From Ectobius pallidus (lineage: Eukaryota; Arthropoda; Insecta; Blattodea; Ectobiidae), in assembly GCA_964059195.1 (NCBI GenBank), contig CAXKWD010000011.1, forward strand, positions 30,920,566 to 30,984,565: 64,000 nt of DNA, in the 5' to 3' direction. The position numbers and the translations under genes were made by a program. Below are positions 23,090-34,794 of the stretch, one piece after another. Position 1 is the first letter of the stretch. Every line of letters starts with the position of its first letter. Under the pieces are notes generated by a model that worked only from the letters and a program-made list of their open reading frames with translations, was not told the DNA's origin and made no database searches.

Positions 23090-23613
23090 ACATTATGCAA
23101 CAAGCCTATAATGACATTTATTAAACATTTATAATGGCATTTATTAAACATTTATAATGACATTTATAAAACGAGCAAATCTAGTTTCATAATTTTCATA
23201 CGTGTTCCTTAATTACCATTATAGGAAAGTTTCATTCGAATGTTTTGATTTAAGTTTTGAGATTTCAGTTTCACTCAAACAAACACTACAACGTGCTGCC
23301 TTTCGCTTCAGCTGGTTGTCGTAGTTACTGCCTTCTGTGACAGTTTGCAACTCATTGCGTCGGTCAAATCAAAGGTTCTTTTTTGTCGTATTCTTGGAAC
23401 CAACGAATTTTGACAACACGAAATGGATTCAATTTAGTATGATATAAAAAGTAACACGAATAGGATTGATTTTATTTTAAATACAGTTTTCACAGTTTTC
23501 AGCTGATACCCACAAGGTCTGAAGATAATTCCGTGTTCGATAATAATCGATATTACACCGATGTCATAATGAAAATCAGTTTCGAAATAAGTTTCTTTAT
23601 GATACCGTTACGT
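23090..23613 (+). repeat. Uncharacterised dispersed repeat R, copy 1
   Basis: Collinear with 36577-37045 and 56315-56880. Shared landmarks in order: CAACAAGCCTATAATG; a hairpin partner near 23215 (ACCATTATAGG); TCAAACAAACAC; TGCGTCGGTCAAATC; TTTTGACAACACGAAATGG; TTCCGTGTTCGATAATAATC; CACCGATGTCATAATGAAAA; and GATACCGTTACGTCA. No frame or tRNA-like head is recognisable. This copy has a local triplication of CATTTATAATG near 23110-23165. Confidence 0.8.
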
Positions 23614-24748
23614 CAGGACCATATTAATGAATTCATGAAGTTTTCTTCTTCGTCTTTGTTTTCGGAAGATTTAATAAGATTATAGCGGGTGATTTTCAAA
23701 TTTCCTTTTCATACGTTACGTTATTATCGACTTGTTTACATTCAGGGGAGACAGTTGTTTTAACATTATTCTTGCGGGACTGGATGATTTTGGGTTTTTG
23801 TGAAACCTTAGAGGTTTATGAAATGCAGATGGTAAGGAAAAGTTAATAAAAGTAAAACGTGTCGTATGGAAAGCTATGTAGATTTTTTTTACTTTCTCTA
23901 TAGGTTCTATATAGGTAGAAGGAGTATTGTGTTGTAATCGTAGTTTCAGTGTCTTGCTTTCAGCATTAATACAAGTTTATTATGATTGTGAACAACCATT
24001 AGTGATCTGTTGTATACCATACCTTATTCTCATTTTCTCACGCTGGAAAACTAGTTTGAGGGTAAGAAATTCTAGTTTCGAAAGATTAAATTCTCTTAAT
24101 GGAATAAACAACTACCGGAAATATTTTCTTGAAACAGAAAGACTTTGATAAAGTCTGAGGGAATTAGTTCTCTTATCCAGTCTGAGAAACATTACATGGA
24201 GAGTAATTTTTATCTGTTATTAAGTACCTGAACATTGCAGGTTTCTTGGAAACTTTGCTCAAATATAAGTTTCCACCACGTCCAATTAGCAGAGATTGGA
24301 GATAACGAGTTCCATAGCTCAGCTTCCTCGCTTGTCCACCACGCTCCTCCGTGCAACGATATCGCAGGAGGTAATTTGCTCAGCGCGTGCAAAACTCAGA
24401 TCACTTCCATCTCTGTTCACTTAGTGTTTACCCCTCGTATTATCATATTACACTCACAATTAACTCTTCTATTTCATTGCTTACACTCTAGATTAAAGCT
24501 CAACAACGTGAGAACCGCAGGCCACAAAATCTTTCTCCCGGCCAGTTCTAGAAAACTGAATATTAACTCAAGCTAGCCATTATGCGACTAATTTATAACC
24601 GGGCAAAGGGGTTTCAGTAAGTATACCATCAAGTTAGGAATGTATTGAGGGAAGGCAGAAGCACCTACGACTTTGCAATATTCCCTGTAAACAAAATATG
24701 AAGATACAGATACATATAGATACTTACACATACATACAGATGCATACA
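23614..24748. other. No gene recognised
   Basis: Overlapping frames on opposite strands at 24210-24576 have no recognised domain. The rest is AT-rich. Confidence 0.45.
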
Positions 24749-24810
24749 GATACACATATAGGCTATATATATACATATATATACATGTACACACATATAT
24801 ATATATATAT
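24749..24810. repeat. TA-rich microsatellite
   Basis: Imperfect TATATA/ACATA array abutting the SINE to its right. A second short TA run at 24958-24975 bounds the SINE on the other side. Confidence 0.9.
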
Positions 24811-24955
24811 AAACTAAACTCCGTGGCGCTACATCCCTGGAGGGATTTGGTCTACCCCCCGACCGCTGCGTTATCTACCACAGGCAGATGGCAGGATTGG
24901 GGGCATGTGGTCAGCATGCCGACACCCACGGCCGTTAATGGTGGTTTTCATGACC
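24811..24955 (-). mobile_element. SINE family B, 3' half
   Basis: Reverse complement of the 3' half of 53345-53645. Shared blocks as read on the plus strand here: AACTAAACTCCGTGG, ACCGCTGCGTTATCTACCA, GCATGTGGTCAGCATGCCGA and ACGGCCGTTAATGGTGGTTT. The tRNA head is missing. It sits between two TA runs. Confidence 0.85.
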
Positions 24956-24989
24956 AGATATATATATATATATATCTGTAGCCTCGTAG

Positions 24990-25165
24990 CAATGCTAATG
25001 AGTACTAAAGTCTGACCGTTATAAGAAGGAAACCTGAATTAAGCAAAAACCAGTACATCTGTCACACTCTATCTCATTACTCGTATGACTTAAGAGTGAG
25101 ACAGACATACTGGTTCTCGTTTACTTCAGGTTTCTTTCTTAGCTAGTCTCGGGTATAGCAAAAAA
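24990..25165. mobile_element. Hairpin MITE, family H, copy 1
   Basis: An imperfect palindrome: AGGAAACCTGAATTAAGC and AAAAACCAGTACATCTGTCA on the left pair with AGACAGACATACTGGTTCTC and GTTTACTTCAGGTTTCTTTC on the right, around a short loop near 25080. A diverged second copy lies at 53080-53215. Confidence 0.75.
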
Positions 25166-26185
25166 GCAGTAGGATAATCTTCGTTTACGAGCGCCCTGAT
25201 TCCTCATGCTTCATGGAGACGGCATAGGAAAGGTACGTATTTGATATTGGAGAGTATCGCTGGTTTCATCATGCTTCAATGCTATAAAACGCGTCCGCCT
25301 GAGCAATTAAAACGACAACTCTTTCATCATTATTTTGAACTTTGTACACGGCTGACCTGCACTGAACGGGTACGGTGCAATTGCTTCGTCTCTCTTTGCG
25401 AAGAGATGTTCTTATCAGCAGGAAACATGCAACATTGTGATATATGTAAACAGTTAAACTTTGTATTGCTTTTCAGCGTATCCCCAGCAAAGAAGTTTCT
25501 CGTGTTTGTTCTATTCTATTTCCGATTTCTCCTACTTTAATATCTTACTTCTGTACATGTTGGGAAAATACGTCGACAAAACCAAAAGGTTTAACGTAAC
25601 TTTACTCTCTTGGTTTAGTTAGTAAATATCTAATGGACAATTCACATGAAAATAATAACCAAAACTATTTTTTATGGTAGGTACTTCATCCTTATGGAAC
25701 GTTCATCGGTGTATTTGTATGTGAAAATTTACACGAAACTTCATAAGTGGTGACAGTGAATCTCTATATCCACTCCCTGTCAATGCGTCAGGCATTCATT
25801 TTTAAATGAAGAAAGTAATACATTCCTAGAACACGATTTCTTTCAAGGCCTTTTTCTCAAATCTGCGTTTTTACAACTTCAAGACAACTGCATGACATTT
25901 GTATGATTTTAAATGATATTTTCCACAGACATTCATGGATAACTATCCATTATGATTATAATCAATGTATGAAGCTATTTTATGAAATGTGTTGATAAAT
26001 TTATTTATTTATTTATTTTTCTAAGAGCGAAATAAGTGTGTTGCATAGCGTATAAAATAGTTCCATTTATTCCCTCGAATTTCGTTTTATAAACGTTCTT
26101 GTTATTATCAGCTTAATAGCTTTGTCATTGCCAAAATCTATACTTGTCAAGATTATAAAACATTAAAATGTTACAATTTCGTGAT
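25166..26185. other. No gene recognised
   Basis: Contains a 99-codon plus frame (25241-25540) with several cysteines but no motif I recognise and no clear splice sites. Confidence 0.45.
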
Positions 26186-26240
26186 CTGTGGGACGGACTA
26201 CATATTTCGGCTTATATTCCGCCATCTTCAGCCCCTTTCT
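26186..26240 (-). ncRNA. Hammerhead-like motif on the minus strand
   Basis: On the minus strand: GGGG, CTGAAGA (26231-26225), T, helix II GGC/GCC around a 9-nt loop, then GAAA (26218-26215) and ATATGTA, giving a mini-helix III of AUA/UGU with a wobble pair. The following GTCCGTCCC can pair partly with the GGGG run as helix I. The string CTGAAGATGGCGGAATATAA resembles the pLTR hammerheads of Penelope-like elements. Surrounding sequence is otherwise unrecognised. Confidence 0.45.
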
Positions 26241-26317
26241 CTTCTCCCAGATCTTATTCTACTCGTTGATCAACTTAAACTCAATTTCAACCCTAGAAAA
26301 AAGAAAAAGAATGGTCT

Positions 26318-26360
26318 GCCTAATCCATCCAGGGATGTAGCGTCATAGATTTGGTTTAGG
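26318..26360 (+). mobile_element. SINE family B, 3' terminal scrap
   Basis: CATCCAGGGATGTAGCG and GATTTGGTTTAG correspond to the terminal CTCCACGGAGTATAGTTTAG region of family B. Only about 40 bp are recognisable. Confidence 0.4.
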
Positions 26361-26676
26361 AGTAAACAAATTATTGGTAGAGATCCTCATGTCATCCATA
26401 ATTTCATCCTACTACATACAGGAATGCAAGCAATGATAAGACAAAGGGATTTTGAAAATGTCAGCACTACAAATATAAAAAAATCATAGTTCAATCCGTG
26501 AAATTAATAATATATGGTTTCATTATCACAAAACTATAGTACAATTGCAAAATGTGATCTGACATCTACAGAATATGACAACGCCAACTTTAGAGGCATG
26601 TAAATAACATCTGATTTAACGAGAAAGAAGTTGTAGCACATCATCTTTAATCGTCATCAAATTTTACCGGGAGAAT

Positions 26677-27099
26677 TCAAATGATCAAACAAACGTTTTT
26701 CCCACTAAAATGAAACCAAATATGAGCATCAAATCCCCCTAACTTTAATAGTTCGGGGAATATCAGAGATAAATCATGGAATTGCTGTTTTGCAAACTTT
26801 AAACGGAATGGCAAAGAATATGATCGCTTCTTGATAAATAAATAGCCCCAGTGTGCATTAGCATACGTAGCATCCATTCTTCATTGAATGCTGAGTTTTT
26901 CTGTCGTCGAACGGGCCATCCGCCAGCAAAGAAAAAGCAGACCCCATGAATATTTAAAACGATCGATTTTGCTCTGTCCTCCTGTGGTTGATGTTTGCTT
27001 TAAAAGCTCATGAATCAATAATACAACTTCCTCTTTCTCATCTACTGATAAAGTATGATCTAATGCAAAATGAAAAGGTTTTAGATGAAGGGTATGCAT
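26677..27099 (-). other. Unassigned open frames, possible decayed coding sequence
   Basis: Two minus-strand frames follow each other: 27099-26881 (72 codons, containing DEKEEVVLLIHELLKQTS and FKYSWGLLFLCWRMARSTTE) and, after one stop and a few bases, 26877-26677 (66 codons, with FRLKFAKQQFHDLSLIFPEL). They keep normal amino-acid composition, with helix-like patterns and no low complexity. That is unusual here and could reflect a pseudogene or an old transposon ORF broken by a stop. I do not recognise the family, there are no clear splice sites, and chance is not excluded. Confidence 0.3.
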
Positions 27100-28130
27100 T
27101 AAAATCTACTAAAAATAATGGCACGAAATTTCCATACATCTCTTAAGCTACAGTTCACTTTATAATAGCATCAGCGGCAATAATATGATCATAACAAATC
27201 AATAACAATAATAGTATCAGTGTAGTTGAATTCGTGGACCCTATTAGCTCCATCTCAATCATAATAGGCATTACAGAAGCGAGTTACTGTTTTACGACGG
27301 TTGTATACTCCTATTTAAGCCTGTAACTGTTGCCGGTGGGTCAGAAATTTGTTCCAAAGGATTCAATGCTAAACTGTCGAATCTACGCACACATACATGC
27401 AATCGGCCTGTGCCAGGGCCGAACCTGCGAACTTAAGAACAGAAAGCCAATGTTATACAGATTGTTTAACTACGACAAAGACGCCGAAGAGGGAGGCTAT
27501 ATCGACAACGAAGAAAACGCAAGAATAGAATAGGTTGAATTAATCATAACGTTGAAATTACACAAGAAGACAAAATAACGAAAACGGCGAAAATTATTAA
27601 AATTAAATAAATTACTACGATAAATCCGGCTTATTTTTTAAGTCTACTAAACTAAAAAATTACATAGTAGACTCTATAGACAATCAAATAAAGAACAACA
27701 TTAAGAACAACAAAATAACACTAAAACAAATCAATTCAAACAACACACACTCAATTACAGTAGTTACAAATCAAAAAAGTTATTAAATAAGAGAACAGTA
27801 ATTACATTGCTTTGTGATTTTATAACCGCATGCTATAAAGTTTGAAACATTTCTATAAAAGTTTGTTCTGGATTGAAATAGATCTATATCAAATTAATTA
27901 CATAGATTCTTGTACAAAATGCATAGTCTTAAAATGGGAGAATTCCTGTAATAATTTGTTCGTACATAATTTATATAAAATTTTCTATTACGTCTACAGT
28001 TTATAGGAGGAGCATACAGATGTAATTTTGATATTAACTTACACAGTTCACCTGCATGGATTAAATTAAATTTAATGATTTCTATGAAATTGGGAAATTT
28101 CTTATTTAATATTAGAATAGAACAATTGGC
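27100..28130. other. No feature recognised
   Basis: AT-rich and unassigned. Confidence 0.5.
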
Positions 28131-28179
28131 CCGGGGGGCTTGGGTCGCTTAAATCCTAAAAGGGAGACATAAAACTAAG

Positions 28180-28266
<87 letters not shown>

Positions 28267-28289
28267 AAAAAGAAAAAAGAAAGAAAGAA
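28131..28289 (+). mobile_element. SINE family C, 3' end with expanded GAAA tail
   Basis: TTGGCCCGGGGGGCTTGGGT, CGCTTAAATCC and AAAGGGAGACATAAAACTAA match the 3' end of the SINE at 38817-39297 (CCCGGGCGGCTTGGGTCGCT and so on). The tail, 28180-28289, is an almost pure GAAA array of about 110 bp. The SINE body upstream is missing. Confidence 0.85.
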
Positions 28290-28874
28290 TAGAATAGAAC
28301 AATTATTTTAATGACTGCAAACATGGTTAAAATTACGGTTGTGATGGTGGTGTTATTGATGTCAATGATTATGATGATAAATGATGTGGGGATCTGGACA
28401 GTGACGTTATATTAGTGGAGAAATTTAAACATTATTGCAAGCTTCTGCTTCTCGAATAGCACATATCGATTGAGCGTCGTAAAATTGTAACTTTACACCA
28501 TAGCTCAGGTGTTTTAAAAGAGAAGGTATTTTTAAATACTGGAGAGAATGAAGCCGGTTGAAAAAGCTCATCAATTTTGCCATTATCTCTTACAGGAATA
28601 CCCATAAAACATAGTACGGCCATTGTACAAATACAGCGAGGGAGTCTAAAGGAAAATCTGAGGCAGAAGAGCTACAAAAACATATCTGTCTGCAGACAAA
28701 CGCTACAGATACGAAAGTAAACATCCCTGGGATTTCATAAGCCAATGAATTATGCCATGATTTTTTCAGATTCTGAAGCAGCTGTTTTAAGGAAATTCAC
28801 CGCTTAAATTTGAACAGAGCCTGGAATAAATAATAATTTCATTTTTTTTTTAAATCACCAAACTTATTCTAATG

Positions 28875-28878
<4 letters not shown>
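28290..28878. other. No feature recognised
   Basis: Nothing recognised. Confidence 0.5.

Positions 28879-28918
<40 letters not shown>
28879..28918. repeat. (CT)n microsatellite
   Basis: Pure CT run of about 40 bp. Confidence 0.95.
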
Positions 28919-28919
<1 letters not shown>

Positions 28920-31900
28920 ACTACTTGGAATAGCATTCAAAATATGATCACACCGAAAATTGGTATATAAATCCTAATTTCAACTTATTTTTTCTCAAAA
29001 CCATTGTGACATAAAGATGAAAAACGGAAAGCAGGTCTTCGATATGAAAATTTCACAGTTCTTTTATTGCACGTAAGAACCAATAACTTTTGTTTAGAGA
29101 GCTATGATATTTATATGTATGTTTGTGTAAGTATGTGTGTGTATCTATGTGTGTGTATATATATATGTATATATATATAATTATACATATTAAGATTCCG
29201 TGAGATGGGCGAAATCGAAGTACTGCTAAGTTATTAGAATACATCCATGTAAAACTAACGTTGGCCCAACACGTAATATATCTCAGTAAGTAATGTTATG
29301 GCCAGCGTGTTGTATAATCCCGATAAAAAGCTTCACACAACATGGGCGTAATTTCAACTATTATGTCAGAGGTACTGCTAGAATCCTGGACAATTTGTTT
29401 TAATAATTATAAACAGGCGTATTACGTACGCTATTTTATTAAAATAAGCCTCTAGATTTGGTAAGTAAAATATTAATAATATTTACAGCAGGGTCCCTAT
29501 TACGAATAGCACTTCTGTATTAAACAAAAATATTTTCTCCCTATTCTTTTCAGCTTAAGTATTAATGCGGCTCGTCTGTAAAGCAAAGCTATGCAAGATT
29601 TATATTTAATCGCCCTTTAGACTTCATAATTTAGAGAAGGTTTATTTTAATACCTCGTAATAAATCAACATGTTCATACAACGCTGTCTAGCATGTTGTA
29701 TGTGACACATTTTTATTACCACAAATCCACGATGCGTGCGTGCCCTGAGGTCCAGTAGGGAAAACAAGCTTACAACGTGGAGTTAAAACCGCTCCGAATA
29801 TTCATTTCATTCCCCACTGTTTATGAGTCCTTGGAATTCTACAGGGACGAATAAAAATTAACCTTCTCACGACTGGCCACCGAAAACTGCTGTCATTTTA
29901 ACATATCAGCACTTAAAAGCAGATATACTATGTTATTACGAAATAGAAAAGAGCTAAAGATATAATTTAATTTAATCTGGTTTAGATAATTAAATTTATT
30001 AAATTTAATGCGATACTGTATGATTTTATGTAAGTTAATTTCATTGAATTTAGTTTAGGTTAAATTAATTTAATATTTAAAAAACTAAATTGATTTACAT
30101 ATTTTGATTTAACTTAAATTAATCTCATCCAATTTAATTTAATTTAATTTATGTTTACTGAATTTTAGAGGTAATTGGACCACTGTAAATATTTTTGTAT
30201 ATTTCGAAATTATATATACATAGATATATATATATATGTGTATATATATCCTCTCCATACTAAGTCAAGGTTCTCCGGCAATCTCTTCGACAAGTGTAGA
30301 AAGTTACCGAAAACTCGTCTCAGAATAGCCAACGACGGGAAATGAATGAACCTACGTCCTCTCGAAGGTTTACATAATTTAATTCAACCTAATTTAATTT
30401 TCGGTATCTGCCAATTACAATATATAGACTACAAATGGATTAGAAGCGACGGATTGAAGCTAATTACATTAATTAATTCAAGTCCAAATGCTTTTCAAAA
30501 TAAATAAATAAAAAAGGTCTTAAATGTTTTATTAAAAATCGAATGTATCCAAAAATTAGTACATATTTTAGTTATTTAACAAAATTACTAATTTTCATAT
30601 TAAATTGTAGTTATGATAGTTCAAGATTTTTCTTATTAGTCTTTACTTCTTTCGAAGAGCTTAGATACCACGTCTGTGGGGTAGGGACTAGACACGACAT
30701 GGAGGGACCCTCAGCTAAGGAGGGGGCTAACTCTATGCAGGGCCTCCACTGAAGAACACATAAGCTTGGACAAGGGAGAAGGAACGTTGGTGGAAGATGT
30801 TTATCAAAGTCGCCTTTGTGAGTTGGAAACTGCCGAAACAACTCACATACAGTTAATAAATTTCATTTTTCTTTCCGTTTGTGGTAATATTTGTTAATAT
30901 GAAAAGACTCGTCAAAATACAATTTTATACGACTCTGCTGAGAAGGTTACAGAAGAATTTTACTGTGTTCATCAAATAGACAACAGACTGTCTTATTTTA
31001 ATCTACATGTATCCAAGTGTATTTTTATCTTTTAATGAATGACTATTGCTGAGATATTCTCCGGCATAATTGTACATATTTTTAACATATGACAACGGTG
31101 TGCTTTTAAATTAACTTACAGTGCACAGCATCAGTGTATATATGTTTTTAATGGTTAAGTTTTAATTAGATACATATAGCATATTGCTATCTAAATGTAA
31201 GTGTATTTTATATGACTACATAATTTTATATCCAAACAAATATTTTATGACAATAGTGAAACTTCAAACCTAACAAGATATTGAATACTTTATAAGATTC
31301 TATAAATTCATATAGGAGGACATTATATAGGTTTGTATATGTGCATAAATCCAAATTAATATTATAATACTATAGGGCGTAGTGACGTTGCATCCATTGA
31401 ACTTTGGTCTATTGTGGTCAGGTGGACGAGTCTTTTCATATTAACTCACATACAGATTTGTCGGTTACAGGAATTAATAGGATGTTAAGTCCTTGGCCAA
31501 CACACCGGCTAAGAAGAACTAACATTTTTCTATTGTACATTGCTATTTTTACTTCCTCTGCCCGTAACATAGGTAATATGGACAGAGGAGTATTGTGTTC
31601 GACCCCAAAATACGAAGTTACGTTTGTAACATAAATTCACGTTTTTAGGTTCCCTGAATCCAAAAATACTATTTTCAGAAACATGTCTGTGTATGTATTT
31701 GTGAGTCTCTGAACAGCCTAGTGCAAAAACAAAAACAAAAAACACAATTTTACATTTGAGTTAGGTACCTTCTGAGGAAGAGACATGAAGATTGGCGACG
31801 ATTTTCTCTTATGTCAATTTGCATAAAGAAAATGTCGTATTTCGCGATTTTCTCGAAAAGGCTCTAATAGTTTTGTTTAAGTTTTGCGTATGAGGTGCTT

Positions 31901-34074
31901 ATACCAAGAGCTAATACTTTTATTTTAAACATTCTCTGAAGGGTAGTTATAAGCTACTCATTTCATAGACAAACTTGCCTCACGAATAATGAGACTTGGA
32001 ATGAAGCTAAGACAACTCTAACTAACTACAACTGTTTACTAACTACTGTGTACTGTTTACAGCGTAAAGGAAAAATGTAATGATATATTGCACATGGAAA
32101 TATCTAATTAATTATAATAATTTACAGTTGCAGATTTCACATTTTCTTCCTAAGGTATAAACAAACAAACAAAAAATCAAATACCATATTTTTGTCAAGT
32201 GAATACTTTTCTCAGAAAAAAGTTCGTCCGTAAATTTTAAGTTTTAGTATTAGACAACATTTTAATGGAAAAACAATAACTGTTCACTGTCCTGTATAAA
32301 AGTTTAAATATAGAAACAAATTACATTCGTTAAAGCTGTAAATTTCAACATCAAAGCAAGGCAAGTGATTCTGGTAAGAAAATGTTTTGTTTGTGAAACA
32401 GAAAGAATATTCTTGTCTTCTCTTTCTGCAGACAGCTTCGGAGGATATATAATCCATCGAGATAAAGGACATTGAAAGTTATGAGATTTATAAAAAAGCG
32501 CTCTTTAAAAATACTACCGTAATTCGAGTAATCGCGCCTCATTGATCGACAATTTCCTATGTGGACTGTTGAGTTTTCACTGTTGTCGTTGTGCTGAGTG
32601 TCGCTTATGCTGTGCTAGGCCCGCCTTAAACGTGTTAGCTTCACCGGTTTACAACCGAGCTGGATACTCAATCACCCAAGTGTAAATAAATGAAGAAGAA
32701 ACTCTGGACAGAAAACACATTCACTACACACACTTTTACCACAAAGTTCAAACAATGTTTTTATTACTAGATTGGGATAACCTTCCTGTCAAAGGCAAAA
32801 AGATGTATAAAATAAAATAGTATAAAGTGGGTTTTTTCTCATTAATCAAGCTATTCTACTTATCACTTTCTTTAACGACACCTAGAATGTTATACTCTTT
32901 AACTATTACATTTCTTATTTGAAGGCTACATGGGAAAACCAACATAGTCCAAACACTGAAATTATACCGGTCAAAAGTTTAAACTCAGTTACATTTTTAA
33001 CTTTTCGTGCAACAATATTTTGTAACAAAAATTTAATGTTTCACTGTTCTCTTTTTCCTTGAAACAATGAAAACATTGTTTAAATTTATTTGTGTCATTT
33101 ATTAATCCTATAAACAATGACTGGACTGTGTTAAACTCAGTTACAATATTAAATTTCAATGCAACAATATTTTAAAATAAAAATTTGGAATAAATAAAAT
33201 ATATTTTGGAATGCATGCGTTGAAATTCGTCATTATCATTATTTCAACAAATTTTCAAGTTTTAATTGAAGAAAAATAATATATACACGATGTGTAAGAA
33301 CACAATCAACAATATAACGTCGAACACAGCGACAATACACCACAGAGTGCGTGTGCGCCGATTGTCCTTTGAAAAGAGTGTTTTGGTTGTTTCCTTGATG
33401 CAGATGGACTCTTGTTGGTTATTCCATTGTACAATTTTTCTTGAAACGTCTGTAACTTGGACAGGGTTAGGTTTTCCTCTATACTATTTCGCAAGATGAA
33501 ACTACTGTCTTTGAAGCAAGCAGTGATACCAATATCTCATTTTCAAATCTTCTAGACTCTGTTAGTTTCTCCCTGTACACTTTAGTTTTGTGAAAGGTTA
33601 AACTTTTACACAAATGCAATGACCAGTATTTCATGAATTGTACACTAGTCTTTATTTCACGACAACTGGAGTATGGAAATGTATGTTTTCTTATCTTTTC
33701 GTTCAAGTTCTGTTTTAACCCTCTGCAGGCCAACCGGGGTACATTTCACATTCCATTGAACTTTTCTCTTTGATATCAAAGAGACCAGTTTGTTTGACTA
33801 TTTTCGTAGCTGACTACAATCTTTTGCAACGTACATAACTTGAGGATACTATCTGTATTACTATCTCTGTGAAATAACAAAAACAAAAGTAAAATCCACC
33901 TAGAGCAATGAAACTTATTTCCCTGAACTGCTTTTCATACAGAGTTGGCGAAATAGTATGACATGTGCAGATTTAAATTCCACATGAATAGATTGAATGT
34001 AGAGAACTTCTATAGGTATCTTCCATTAACAGATAGCACCTTGCCTTTTGGGAGGAATGCTTAGCTTGTTATTT
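28919..34074. other. Long stretch without recognisable gene
   Basis: About 5 kb of AT-rich sequence with a GT/TA array near 29110-29180, AATTT-type low complexity at 29960-30160, and a TA run at 30215-30250. A less AT-rich patch at 30655-30840 is unassigned. Short frames at 31404, 32284, 33266 and 33479 lack recognisable domains. I found no element ends. Confidence 0.45.
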
Positions 34075-34165
34075 CCGACAGATAAACCCAGAAAGCTGGT
34101 TGAAGCAGTACTCTAAGGTCCCTATTCGAGAGGTCGCGGGTTCAAATCCCATGGTCGCCAAACTT
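34075..34165 (+). mobile_element. tRNA-like SINE head
   Basis: AGCTGGTTGAAGCAGTACTC (A box region) and GCGGGTTCAAATCCCATGG (B box) at near-tRNA spacing, followed by a non-tRNA body. The acceptor stem does not pair, so this is a SINE rather than a functional tRNA. Confidence 0.6.
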
Positions 34166-34567
34166 ACAAGGGAGTTTCGTGGTCTTCCTCAGTCGACAGC
34201 TTAATTTCTGTGTTATAAATGTCATCTTCACGGAAACCCTCTTCTTATTCTTCTTATTTGTCTTCTTCGTTTCACAGAATTTCACTAACATCCCTTATAA
34301 CCGTTAAAGCCTCAGCACATATGGATTTTGTTCATGTCTGTTGTCGTCTGGGCGGTTTTGCCTGGAAAATTTTCCTGGATCAATATAATGCTCTGGCGGG
34401 AGCAGTATTTAGATTTTAGAGACAAGGAAGCTACGTCTGGTATTAATACAATCGGTAGAGTTTATTCATATAAAATAAGGAAATCCTTAAAACTACTACA
34501 ATTTGCTCCTACGCTTTTTCTTACGCTTCAATCTTCTGCTCAGAAGCATATCCTCAAGTTTTATTTA

Positions 34568-34794
34568 TAATAATAATAATAATAAACTTTATTGATCCTT
34601 GGGCCTATACAAGCAATAGATCTTGTCAGCATATAAAATATATACATACATAATATAATATATAAAAACTACAGTATTACTTATACATAGTCCCATATAT
34701 ACTAAAGATCAGGTTAAAAAAAATACACAATCACATAATTATACAGTTAAAACTTAAATAAATTAGCAAACCTTACATCATGTTGAAACTTTTT
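34568..34794 (-). mobile_element. LINE 3' UTR and TTA tail
   Basis: Directly downstream of the reverse-transcriptase frame on the minus strand. AT-rich 3' UTR ends in GGATCAATAAAGTTTATTAT and a TTA repeat, typical of LINEs whose tail is an oligomer rather than poly(A). Confidence 0.85.

Noticed and set aside
24210..24576. Overlapping frames on both strands as a gene
   Set aside because: Neither shows a known motif. The two are mutual shadows of a less AT-rich patch.
28180..28289. CRISPR-like or satellite array
   Set aside because: It is a simple GAAA microsatellite attached to a SINE 3' end. No spaced repeats of CRISPR type occur anywhere in the window.
30543..30841. Overlapping frames in a less AT-rich patch as a possible exon
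   Set aside because: Two frames on opposite strands over the same bases, no recognised domain and no convincing splice sites.
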